A model generated the notes under the pieces. The model saw only the letters and a program-made list of their open reading frames with translations. It was not told the DNA's origin and ran no database searches. A program made the translations under genes and the position numbers. A DNA stretch of 64,000 nucleotides from Xanthomonas hortorum pv. cynarae (GTDB taxonomy: Bacteria > Pseudomonadota > Gammaproteobacteria > Xanthomonadales > Xanthomonadaceae): the NCBI RefSeq assembly GCF_002939985.1, contig NZ_MDFM01000004.1, positions 62,001 to 126,000 of the forward strand, written 5' to 3'. Positions 46,402-54,210 of this stretch are shown piece after piece. The stretch's first letter is position 1. Each line of letters begins with the position of its first letter.

Positions 46402-48067
46402 GGTTGTGCTCCGGAGTACAGGGCTTATCGGCAGCGCGCCGCAAATCTTCAAGGCGAAGAACGAGACTGGCGGCATTGGCGCGGTGCAGGTCGTCGGGGA
46501 CCCGCTGTCCGTCAGTCACCCAGGTGATGGGCATTTGGTGGTCGACCACCACCGACAAGGCGCTGCCGAAGCGGCCGGTCTCGTCGAGTTTGGTCAGCAC
46601 CACGCCTTGGGGCTTGGCGTGGGCGAAGCGGCGTACGACCTCGTCGAGGTCGGAAAAATGGGCATTGGCCGGCAGCACCAGCAGCGAGGTGACCTGGTGC
46701 GCGGCGCGCAGCCAGTTCAGCTGCGCGGCCAGGGCGCGGTCGCGCTGGCCCATGCCGGCGGTGTCGATCAACACCAGCTTGTAGTCGCGCAGGCGCTCGA
46801 GCAGTTCCAGCAGGCTCTCGGCGCTGTCGGCCTCGTGCACCGCGATGCCGAGCTGACGGCCGTAGCTGTGCAGCTGCTCGCGGCCGCCGACGCGCTGGGT
46901 GTCGGTGGTGACCAGGGCCACGTCGCGCGGGGCGTGCTGGGCGGCGAAGCGCTGCGCGAGCTTGGCGATGGTGGTGGTCTTGCCGGCACCGGTCGGGCCG
47001 ACCAGGGCGATCACGCCGCCGCGTTCCAGCGGGTCGACCGGGGCCACCGGCAGACGCTTGGACAGCAGGCCCAGCATCAGCCCGCGGCCGCGGTGCAATT
47101 CGGTATCGGCCGGGATCTGCAGGGCCACGTCGCGGATCAGACCGGCGTCGAAGCCGTAGTCGTCCATCAGCTCCAGGGCCTGCGCACGCACCGGGGAGCC
47201 ACGCAGCCGCTCGTCGGTGAGGCGGTTCATTTCGCGCTCGATCATCTGACGCATCAGCGCCAGCTCACCGCGCAGCTGCTTGAGTTCTTCGTCGTTCTGC
47301 GGCACCGGGGCGGCGGCGACCGGCACCGCGGCCAGGGCGACCGGGGCGGCGACCAGCGGCGGCAATGCGGCCGGCGGCAGGATCTGCGGCAGCGCGTCGT
47401 CCATGTCGAAGCCGTCGTCGTCCTGCTCGTCGTCCTGCCCGTAAGAGGCGTGGGTGGCGAGCGCGGCGGCCATGATCGGTGTGCGTGCCTGCACCGGGGC
47501 AGCGTGCACCGGAGCCTGTACCGGGGCGGTGGTCAGGAAGTCGGCGAACAGCTGTTCCGGCACTGCCGACAGCGCGTGTTCCTGGCGCGGTGCGGCGGCA
47601 ACTGCAACGGCGTGGGCCAGTGCCTGGGCGGCGGCAGACGGGGCGGCGGCAGTCCGTACCGGTGCGGCGACCGGCGCCGAGCGCGGCACGTTGACCGGCT
47701 GGCGCAGCGCCATCGCGGCGATCATGTCGTCTGCGGCGCTGGCAACACGTTGACGCTGGCTGCTGCCGGTGTCGCCGGCCGGCTTCAGCGGGGCGTGGAA
47801 CGGCGCGGCCGGCCTGGCCGGGGCCTGCTGGGCCGGCGCATGCTGGGCAGGCGCCTGTTCGATCTGTGCCGCAGCTGCCGGAGTCTCGGAGCGCGCGGTT
47901 TCCAGAGCGCGCTGCACGAGTTCTTCGTCGTAGTTGCTGGCAGCGACGATCTCGATGCCTTCGGCGGTACGGCGGTTGGACAGGATCACTGCGTCCGGGC
48001 CGTGTTCTTCACGCACCATGCGGAATGCGGTGCGCATGTCCGGGGCAACGAAGCGTTTGATTTTCAT
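46388..48067 (-). CDS. flhF: Polar flagellar placement GTPase FlhF
   Basis: A 559-residue SRP-type GTPase. The N-terminal B domain starts MKIKRFVAPDMRTAFRMVRE; a long Ala/Pro-rich, low-complexity middle (about 90-300) is specific to this group. The NG domain (about 310-550) has P loop ALVGPTGAGKTTTIAKLAQ, VTTDTQRVGGREQL, DTAGMGQRD and TKLDETGRFG. FlhF marks the pole where the single flagellum is built. It is first in the operon that ends with cheA, and a good sigma-54 site lies 162 bases upstream. Confidence 0.96.
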   Translation of the reverse strand: MKIKRFVAPDMRTAFRMVREEHGPDAVILSNRRTAEGIEIVAASNYDEELVQRALETARSETPAAAAQIEQAPAQHAPAQQAPARPAAPFHAPLKPAGDTGSSQRQRVASAADDMIAAMALRQPVNVPRSAPVAAPVRTAAAPSAAAQALAHAVAVAAAPRQEHALSAVPEQLFADFLTTAPVQAPVHAAPVQARTPIMAAALATHASYGQDDEQDDDGFDMDDALPQILPPAALPPLVAAPVALAAVPVAAAPVPQNDEELKQLRGELALMRQMIEREMNRLTDERLRGSPVRAQALELMDDYGFDAGLIRDVALQIPADTELHRGRGLMLGLLSKRLPVAPVDPLERGGVIALVGPTGAGKTTTIAKLAQRFAAQHAPRDVALVTTDTQRVGGREQLHSYGRQLGIAVHEADSAESLLELLERLRDYKLVLIDTAGMGQRDRALAAQLNWLRAAHQVTSLLVLPANAHFSDLDEVVRRFAHAKPQGVVLTKLDETGRFGSALSVVVDHQMPITWVTDGQRVPDDLHRANAASLVLRLEDLRRAADKPCTPEHNHAVA

Positions 48068-48228
48068 GCGAAGTGCCTCCAGGAACGGGACCCGCCGGAC
48101 GCCGGACGGGTGCGCGATGAATGTGGGTGTGTTGCCAGCGTCATGAGTTGCCTGTCCCGTTCGGTTGTTCCAAGTGCTGCTGCTCGCCCCGCAGCGATCA
48201 AGCTGACTGCGGTCTCGCCAGAGCTAAT

Positions 48229-48243
48229 GCACGCGGCGTGCCA
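48229..48243 (-). promoter_or_regulatory. sigma-54 promoter for the flhF operon
   Basis: TGGCACG-N4-GTGC on the minus strand matches the -24/-12 consensus TGGCACG-N4-TTGC except for one base in the -12 box. FleQ-dependent sigma-54 control of flhF is known in Pseudomonas and reported for xanthomonads. Confidence 0.65.
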
Positions 48244-48546
48244 AAACGCGGTGCCGGTGTTCCGGCGCGGGGATCAACGGGTTGGGGACGGGGCGGACGC
48301 GGTGCGTCCTGCCCAGGCGCAAGATTTCAAGTCAATGGATTGATTGACTTTTTTCCGGGAGCGCGGTGCGTTGGCGTCTGCGTGCGGACGGATGCGCTGG
48401 CGGGCCGGACGTTGCGCCTGGGGCGTTCGGAAAGCCTCGAAACGGCCAGCGTCGTGCAATCGATTGGAGGTTTGGACGAGTGGCGGCTTTCCGACGCGGT
48501 GGTCGGGCGCCTGTCTGCAGCGAGAGGGCCGGGCGTGGGTGGGTTC

Positions 48547-48611
48547 GTAGGAGCGCACCTGGGCGCGATGGGCCATCTAGGTAAAGCCCTCGCGCCCAGG
48601 TGCGCTCCTAC
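48547..48611. repeat. Palindromic repeat unit 1 of 3
   Basis: A perfect 22-bp stem begins GTAGGAGCGCACCTGGGCGC with a 21-base loop. The same palindrome recurs at 48659 and 48768 with a shared spacer (CCTGGTCCGCAGCATGT), giving a period of 109-112 bp. Confidence 0.92.
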
Positions 48612-48658
48612 AGGTGTCGGCGACCTTGCCTGGTCCGCAGCATGTCATCCGGCGTGTT

Positions 48659-48723
48659 GTAGGAGCGCACCCGGGCGCGATGGGCCCTCCCGGTAACGCC
48701 CTCGCGACCAGGGTCGCTCCTAC
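48659..48723. repeat. Palindromic repeat unit 2 of 3
   Basis: Same element as at 48547 with several arm mismatches (right arm TCGCGACCAGGGTCGCTCC). Confidence 0.9.
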
Positions 48724-48767
48724 CGTGATGTCAGCAAGCTTTCCTGGTCCGCAGCATGTTGCGTGTC

Positions 48768-48833
48768 GTAGGAGCGCCCTTGGGCGCGACGGGCCGTCCC
48801 GGTACAGCCCGTCGCGCCCGGGTGCGCTCCTAC
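48768..48833. repeat. Palindromic repeat unit 3 of 3
   Basis: Same element again, ending 14 bases before the flhA 3'-end duplicate. Apart from these three units, the flhF-flhA gap at 48068-48847 shows only the sigma-54 site. Confidence 0.9.
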
Positions 48834-48847
48834 GAGGTGCGTCAGCC

Positions 48848-49101
48848 TCAGCTGATCGTGCCGACCAGCTTCAGGCGCTTGTCTTCCGGCACTTCGCTGT
48901 ACGCCAGGACCGACAGGGTCGGCACGCTGTGGCGGACCAGGCGGGCTAGCGCGGCGCGGACCTGGCCGGGTACCAGCACCACCGCCGGTTCGTTGCGGGC
49001 CTCCTGCTTGCCGACGCAATCGGCCAGGCTTTGGTGCAGGCGCTCGGCCAGGCCGGGTTCCAGGGCCACGCCGTTGCCGTGGGTGGATTCCTGCAGCACG
49101 C
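48848..49101 (-). pseudogene. Duplicate of the flhA 3' end (left boundary of the effector island)
   Basis: This 254-bp stretch aligns without gaps to the true flhA end at 56132-56385. By eye it has 10 base differences, and all of them leave the 84-residue C terminus unchanged (ending EDKRLKLVGTIS). It has no upstream flhA sequence, so it is not a working gene. It is in the same orientation as flhA and marks one edge of a 7-kb insertion. Confidence 0.95.
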
Positions 49102-49158
49102 TGCCGAGCAACTCAGCCGATGCAGGCGCCCGGCGTCGCCTGGTGACTGCGCAACGCG

Positions 49159-49614
49159 TCAGTCGTGGTCTGGTCGCTGCCCCTTGCGGGCCTTGGCGAC
49201 ATCTTCAATGAAGGTGCTGAAGTGTTCGATGACCTGCTGCCAGGCGTTCAACGCAGTCTGCTTCAATTCCGCATCGCCCAGCGGCGCGGCTTCGTCGAAC
49301 TGAGAATCCGACCGGTGCGTCACATTGCTCTGCCAGGTGCGCAGCAGCAGTTCGGGGTCGGGATGGGTGACGATCAGCATCTGCAGCACGAAATCCATCG
49401 CCTGGAAATGTTGCCCATACGCCACATTCTGGGTCGTGATCGAACGGAACGGTTCGTTGAGCCAGAGCGACTCCAGCTCTGGCGGCTCTGGCTGCTGCGT
49501 CGCATCGCCATGCGCATCGATGACGCGATTGAGGGAAAGTCCAACCTGCCGCTGCAACTCTTCCACGGCGTGTTGTCTTCGGCGTTCTTGCCAGCGCTTG
49601 AATGGATTCATCAT
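49159..49614 (-). CDS. Small unknown protein following the T4SS effector
   Basis: 151 residues starting MMNPFKRWQERRRQHAVEELQ (two adjacent ATGs, 49614 and 49611). It begins 7 bases after the effector stop codon, so it is surely co-transcribed. It is hydrophilic and helical, with no signal peptide or Cys; it includes PPELESLWLNEPFRSITTQNVAYGQHFQ. Not recognised. In this position it could be a cytoplasmic chaperone or a second immunity protein for the effector. The 82 in-frame codons upstream are the effector gene read in another frame and are rejected. Confidence 0.7.
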   Translation of the reverse strand: MMNPFKRWQERRRQHAVEELQRQVGLSLNRVIDAHGDATQQPEPPELESLWLNEPFRSITTQNVAYGQHFQAMDFVLQMLIVTHPDPELLLRTWQSNVTHRSDSQFDEAAPLGDAELKQTALNAWQQVIEHFSTFIEDVAKARKGQRPDHD

Positions 49615-49621
49615 CACGCGA

Positions 49622-52489
49622 TTATCCCATGACCGGTCCCGTCTCGCTCGGCGCATTCTGTTTTGCCTGCGCCATCGCCTCCTGTTGCCGTGCGGTCTCC
49701 AGGGTCTGTGCCTGCACGTCCTGCATCGTGGCCTGGATGGACGGTGCCGGTTCGGCGAGCGACATCTTCGTGCGCGCGGTGAGGTCGTCGTAGTTCTGCG
49801 CGTAAAAGGTGTCGTTGACCACATCCACCCGTCCCTGCCAGCCGGGCTTGAAGCCCCCAAGGTAGACCGCGGCGGTGACCTGGGTGAGACGGTCTTCCGG
49901 CAGCGGCGTGCCTTTGTCTTCCAAGCGGCTTTTCACGTCCGCGTACAGCGCATGGCCGGGGTGCGCGGGGTCGCTGAAGGGGCGCAGGGTGGGCGGCTGC
50001 TGGTCACGTGCAGGGCTGTCGATGGCGCTCGACGCCTGCTCCTTGTCGCGCTGGGTCTCCCGGGTTTTTTCCTGCTCGGTCAGCCGCCCGCGCTCCTGTT
50101 GCAAGGACTGCTCCTGTTGCAACTGCCATTGGTGGTGTTGTTCCAGCGCATGTTGCTGTTGTTGCGTGTGCAGCCCTGATTGCTCCTGAGTCTGGGCTGT
50201 TGTTGCGACCTGCGCCGTCGCAGGCGGGAGCATCGCGCCGCGCGTTGCATCATGCAACGGGGGCGCACCGTGCCCCGGCGCCATGTCGCGCTGGGCGATG
50301 GCATCGTCGGCATGCTGCTGTACTGCCGCGCGCGTAGCGCGGTCGGCAATGCCATTGACCTCATCCATGCCGTGCATCAACTGGAACGCCTGCACGCCGC
50401 GCTCGGTCTGCTGGTCGTAGAGGCCGGTGATCTCAATCGGCGTCTTGACCCGCGCGTTGATGCCGAGCTGGATCAGGCTGGCCTGCAGCGCCAGCACCTC
50501 GGTGCCGCGGTCGCCCGGGCGTAATGCGGCATCTTTCGCTTGGGCTTGGGCAGGTGAGGTTTGTTCGGGTGCGGCCTGCTCGCGGGCCTTATGCTCGATG
50601 CTCTGAATGTGGTCATCCATACTCGGCACCACCGTTTCGGTCATCAGGTGCCGCTCGGTGGCTTCACTGAAGCTATCGGCGACGTGGTCTGCAAGCATGC
50701 CAGTCCTGGCCAGATTGATCAGGCCCTGCACTGTCATGGGGTTGTGAATCGCAGCAGTGCCGACCACGGCCGTCACCGCACCGGCCTGTTTGGCATAGAG
50801 CTCAGGCGCCTGCGCCGAGATCGCTTGGGCATACCGCCCCGTCGTATCCAGCGCCGCATTCGCACTGATGCCCACAGCGGCTAGCGTGTCGTGCTCGGCC
50901 TGGCCGACTTGCTTGGCGGCTGCTCCCAACGCGTTGGCAGAATCGTGGGTGCGCTGACGAATCTGCTGTGCGTGCCCGGCTGCATCCTGCACCGCCTGCG
51001 CTGCCTCCGCGTGACCCTGTCGCTGTGCGGCCGCACCGGCCTGCGCCAGACGTTCGGCCTGTGCATTGGCCTGCTCGCTCAATCCCTGCGGCAACATTCC
51101 GCCAAGGCCGCGCAAGGCGGCTGCGCCCAACGAGGCCGCTTCGCTTTCCACTTGCCCCTGCAAACGCTCGGCACCGGCTTGCGCCTGGCCCAGCGCCTGC
51201 CGACCCTTCGCAGCCAGTACACCGACCTGCTCCACGCTCAGCGCCGCCGCCGCGCCCAGCACCTGGGTCGTGCCCTGGCGCACCCGCGCGGCGGCCTGTG
51301 CCGCGTTTTGGGTCAGGTCGCCGGAGGCGTCCAGCCCCTGTCCGGCCAGCTGCCCCGACTGCGCCACCACACTGCCCAGGTTGCGACCCAATCGCGCGCC
51401 TTGCGAAGTGAGATACACCGCATCCAGCGCCGGGCCGGCGAAGTTGGAGACGTCCTGCAACGACAGCAGCGCCGGACGATCTACGATGCCCTCGCCAGTG
51501 GCGGCGTGTTGCCTGGCCGCCAGCAGCGGCTGTGCCTGACCTGCGGCCAGCGGCAGCTCGCGCAGCAGTTGCGCGGTGTCGGCTTGTTGCAGCCGGTCCA
51601 GGAAGGCATGCACCGAGGGCTGCGCATAGCGCGGCACCCCGGCATCGAGCTGGCTGGCCAGCAGCTCTTTGCCTTGCGGCAGCTCCTTGAGGATGGTGCT
51701 GGTTTCCTTCAACACCGCGCCCAGTTCTTCGCGCCGGAACGCGTCCAGCCGGTGGATGTTCTGCTGGATGCCGTCGTTGAGCACTTCGCCGGCCACTTGG
51801 TAGGCGATCACGGTTTTTTGCGTGTCGTAAAGCTGTAGCCCGTTTTCCTGTGCGAAGCGCTGCGCGGTAAGTGGATGCAGGCCAGCGGCGTTTAGGGTGG
51901 TGGTGCGCATGCCGGTGACCGCGGCAGCGGCAGAGGCCATGCCGCCGCCTAAGGAGTGGCCGGCGAGGTCGAAGTCGAGCCGTTGGGCTTTTAGCGTCGA
52001 TGCCAATTCCATCGCACGGTCGTAATAGTCCGTTTTCAGGCCCACCGATTGCGGGAAGTTGTTGGCGATGAAATCTTCGCTGCCGGTGTCGCGCAGGCCG
52101 TCTGGCGTCAATACCTCGCCGGCCGATCCCTTGAAGACCAGGGTCGGTTTGTAGCCTGGTCCCAGGATCGCCGGGTCCGGGAGGTAGATATCGGCGCGGA
52201 AGCCGGAGTTATCCGGCTTCAAGAGATCTCTTATCTGGTCGTTCGTCAGGTTCAGCTGCGAAGCGTACTCGCGCAGCTTGTCGGGATGTTCGCTGGCCCG
52301 AATCCATCCGGCATCCGGCCGTCCTTCACCTTTGGCCGAGTCGTAAACATCGTCGGCCAGCCCCGCCATCTCGCGAGCGTAATACAGCTGATTCAGCTGC
52401 ATGGCTTGCTGCTGGGTTTCAGGGGCGTCGCCTGCACGCAGTTGCTCCAGCAATGCGCGTTGTTGTTGGTGTTTTTCGAGAGTGGGCAT
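49622..52489 (-). CDS. XVIPCD-type T4SS effector with alpha/beta-hydrolase (lipase) domain
   Basis: 955 residues. The N-terminal part (about 30-260) is a lipase-class-3-like hydrolase: DDVYDSAKGEGRPDAGW, PTLVFKGSAGEVLTPDG (oxyanion region) and the elbow LAGHSLGGGMASAAAA with nucleophile S179. A long Ala/Gln-rich helical middle (about 380-620) follows, then a peptidoglycan-binding-like domain (about 700-770, LRPGDRGTEVLALQASLIQLG). The last ~120 residues (FSDPAHPGHALYADVK, a GRVDVVND segment, Gln-rich tail) fit the XVIPCD, the signal by which VirD4 recruits Xanthomonas antibacterial T4SS effectors. It probably attacks phospholipids of rival cells. GGAAG precedes the ATG. The ankyrin lipoprotein upstream is the likely immunity factor. 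Confidence 0.88.
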   Translation of the reverse strand: MPTLEKHQQQRALLEQLRAGDAPETQQQAMQLNQLYYAREMAGLADDVYDSAKGEGRPDAGWIRASEHPDKLREYASQLNLTNDQIRDLLKPDNSGFRADIYLPDPAILGPGYKPTLVFKGSAGEVLTPDGLRDTGSEDFIANNFPQSVGLKTDYYDRAMELASTLKAQRLDFDLAGHSLGGGMASAAAAVTGMRTTTLNAAGLHPLTAQRFAQENGLQLYDTQKTVIAYQVAGEVLNDGIQQNIHRLDAFRREELGAVLKETSTILKELPQGKELLASQLDAGVPRYAQPSVHAFLDRLQQADTAQLLRELPLAAGQAQPLLAARQHAATGEGIVDRPALLSLQDVSNFAGPALDAVYLTSQGARLGRNLGSVVAQSGQLAGQGLDASGDLTQNAAQAAARVRQGTTQVLGAAAALSVEQVGVLAAKGRQALGQAQAGAERLQGQVESEAASLGAAALRGLGGMLPQGLSEQANAQAERLAQAGAAAQRQGHAEAAQAVQDAAGHAQQIRQRTHDSANALGAAAKQVGQAEHDTLAAVGISANAALDTTGRYAQAISAQAPELYAKQAGAVTAVVGTAAIHNPMTVQGLINLARTGMLADHVADSFSEATERHLMTETVVPSMDDHIQSIEHKAREQAAPEQTSPAQAQAKDAALRPGDRGTEVLALQASLIQLGINARVKTPIEITGLYDQQTERGVQAFQLMHGMDEVNGIADRATRAAVQQHADDAIAQRDMAPGHGAPPLHDATRGAMLPPATAQVATTAQTQEQSGLHTQQQQHALEQHHQWQLQQEQSLQQERGRLTEQEKTRETQRDKEQASSAIDSPARDQQPPTLRPFSDPAHPGHALYADVKSRLEDKGTPLPEDRLTQVTAAVYLGGFKPGWQGRVDVVNDTFYAQNYDDLTARTKMSLAEPAPSIQATMQDVQAQTLETARQQEAMAQAKQNAPSETGPVMG

Positions 52490-52515
52490 CTGAAACTTCC
52501 TTCTTCAGCGGTCGA

Positions 52516-53349
52516 TCAAAGGAGTGGGATATCTTTTTCTTCGGAGGGGAAGCCGAAGGCTTTGCGCATGCTGCGGTAATTTTCGGGTAATGGTGGTCGC
52601 TTGATGCCATGTTGCAATAACCACTGTTGGCACTTGCGTTGCCAGGTTGGGTCGTCCGGATTGCCGGGATGCCAAAAAACTGCCTCAATTACATATTCAT
52701 TGGAAGCATCGGCGCCATGCTCAAAGAGCCAATGGACTTGCTGAAAGCCACCGCGAGTCGCGTACTGGAAAACGATAGGCTGATTGCGCGTTTTACCGTT
52801 CACATCTGCCCCGCGCTCTATCAGTAGTTTCACGTTCTTCCATTGACTCTGTGTAATGAAAGCTTGGAAAAGAAGGGTCTCACCATTGGAATTGCGCGCA
52901 TTCGGATCGCCGCCATGATCGAACAATAGCTTCAGATAAATAGGATCCTCCTGCTTGGCCGCCCACACCATCGCGTTGTCCTTGTAGCGCCCTTTGAATC
53001 GTGTTGTGTTCTGTTGGGGATGCAGCTTGCGCGCATTCGGGTCGGCCCCATTTTCCAGCATGGCACGTAAGCCTTCCGGGTTATGCGTCATGATCGGCCA
53101 CATCAACAGCGGATAGCCGTCGGTAGAGAAGATCACGTCGGGATCGACGTGTTCCTCCTTCATCAAGCGCCGCACTTCCTTGACATTGCCATACTCGGCC
53201 GCCAATGCCAGCGCCTGTGCCTTGGGATCGGGAAAATACGAAGGCAGCGGGTACGCGGACTGCTGCGCGGTGGCAGGCAGCGACACACCACCGCAACCGG
53301 CACAGGCCAGCAACACCGACAGCAACAACACACGCAGAAGACTAGACAC
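52516..53349 (-). CDS. Ankyrin-repeat lipoprotein, probable immunity protein
   Basis: 277 residues from a GTG start (AAGGA 7 bases upstream). The signal ends in a lipobox-like LLACAGC (C16 or C19), so the protein should be anchored in the periplasm. Ankyrin repeats follow at about 45-230: ALAAEYGNVKEVRRLM, GLRAMLENGADPNAR, YLKLLFDHGGDPNARNSNGETLL and NVKLLIERGADVNGK. It ends 26 bases before the effector start, same strand. A periplasmic lipoprotein beside an XVIPCD effector is the usual immunity arrangement in Xanthomonas; the pairing is inferred. Confidence 0.78.
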   Translation of the reverse strand: MSSLLRVLLLSVLLACAGCGGVSLPATAQQSAYPLPSYFPDPKAQALALAAEYGNVKEVRRLMKEEHVDPDVIFSTDGYPLLMWPIMTHNPEGLRAMLENGADPNARKLHPQQNTTRFKGRYKDNAMVWAAKQEDPIYLKLLFDHGGDPNARNSNGETLLFQAFITQSQWKNVKLLIERGADVNGKTRNQPIVFQYATRGGFQQVHWLFEHGADASNEYVIEAVFWHPGNPDDPTWQRKCQQWLLQHGIKRPPLPENYRSMRKAFGFPSEEKDIPLL

Positions 53350-53524
53350 ATCGCATCCTTATGGCGCGGCGAGGGCGTAGGCACGCCAGCGGGAAGCTGC
53401 ACGTATCGCTACCATAGACCTTGTAAGTGACCTGAGCGACTATGCCGTCAAGGTTACGGAGCAATCGCTTGCTTCGCCCTGTATGCATACCAGTATTTCA
53501 GATGTCAATGCCAAGAATAAAAAA

Positions 53525-54013
53525 TTATAACTTCCCTTGCTGGACATCCTTATGTGTTCTTCCATGAATTGTATGAATGAAGTGAATTGAATAAATTCCA
53601 ACCAAAGTTCCTGCTGGAGCTAAAAGGCAGCTTAATGCGGAAATTAATTTGAGTGATTTTGGTTTTTTGAAGCGATATAAGGCTCCTGCCGTTACTGTTA
53701 GTGTGACGGCAGAAATCACTCCATATGCCATTGCTACGAAGAGGCATGCTGGGCGAAAGAGATAAGGGATAAGGCCGAGGCCCCATGTGATCCAGATACC
53801 AAGCTTTTCGCTTTCGCTTAGATTGAGTCGCCAATTAAGCCACTCTGTCCATGCCCAGAGTGTAATGGCAAGTTGACATGTTGCAGCTAGCAAGTAAAGC
53901 CACGCAATGCGTCTAGCCTTTTCTCGTGCACCAAGTGCCCAAACGGCAGCATCTGGCAGGTGTGGCTGTTTTGATGAAAGTGGTGGGGCAATGGGGCGAT
54001 CTGGCTTATTCAT
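53525..54013 (-). CDS. Small multi-pass membrane protein, unknown
   Basis: 162 residues with GGGAAAG before the ATG. A Pro-rich cytoplasmic start is followed by four hydrophobic segments (about 36-58, 70-88, 92-112, 120-145) and a basic C terminus. GC content is clearly lower than its neighbours, supporting foreign origin. Not recognised. It lies between the ankyrin gene and virD4 on the same strand. An inner-membrane immunity or accessory protein is possible, but nothing in the sequence shows it. Flanks 53350-53524 and 54014-54210 hold no other gene I can support. Confidence 0.6.
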   Translation of the reverse strand: MNKPDRPIAPPLSSKQPHLPDAAVWALGAREKARRIAWLYLLAATCQLAITLWAWTEWLNWRLNLSESEKLGIWITWGLGLIPYLFRPACLFVAMAYGVISAVTLTVTAGALYRFKKPKSLKLISALSCLLAPAGTLVGIYSIHFIHTIHGRTHKDVQQGKL

Positions 54014-54210
54014 AAGATCTTTCCCGGTTTGAGTGGGATGTTGTATGCGTTGATCTTCATGTGCGGTGCAACATCAGTCTGGCGGCCAGTAGCATGATGT
54101 ATGCTATTAAAATGTAATTACATGTTCGAAAATACTGCTGCAGTTTCATCCTTATAAGCAGGGCAAGTCGCACAGAAAAATATGTGCTAATGCCCCGCGC
54201 TGTGTTGTGA

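Noticed and set aside
48121-48696. 191-codon plus-strand frame upstream of flhF
   Set aside because: It runs across the sigma-54 site and the palindrome array, has no ribosome site and repeats itself where the palindromes repeat.
48848-49111. 87-codon flhA-like frame considered as a gene
   Set aside because: It is only the C-terminal tail of FlhA with no start signal; treated as a displaced duplicate.
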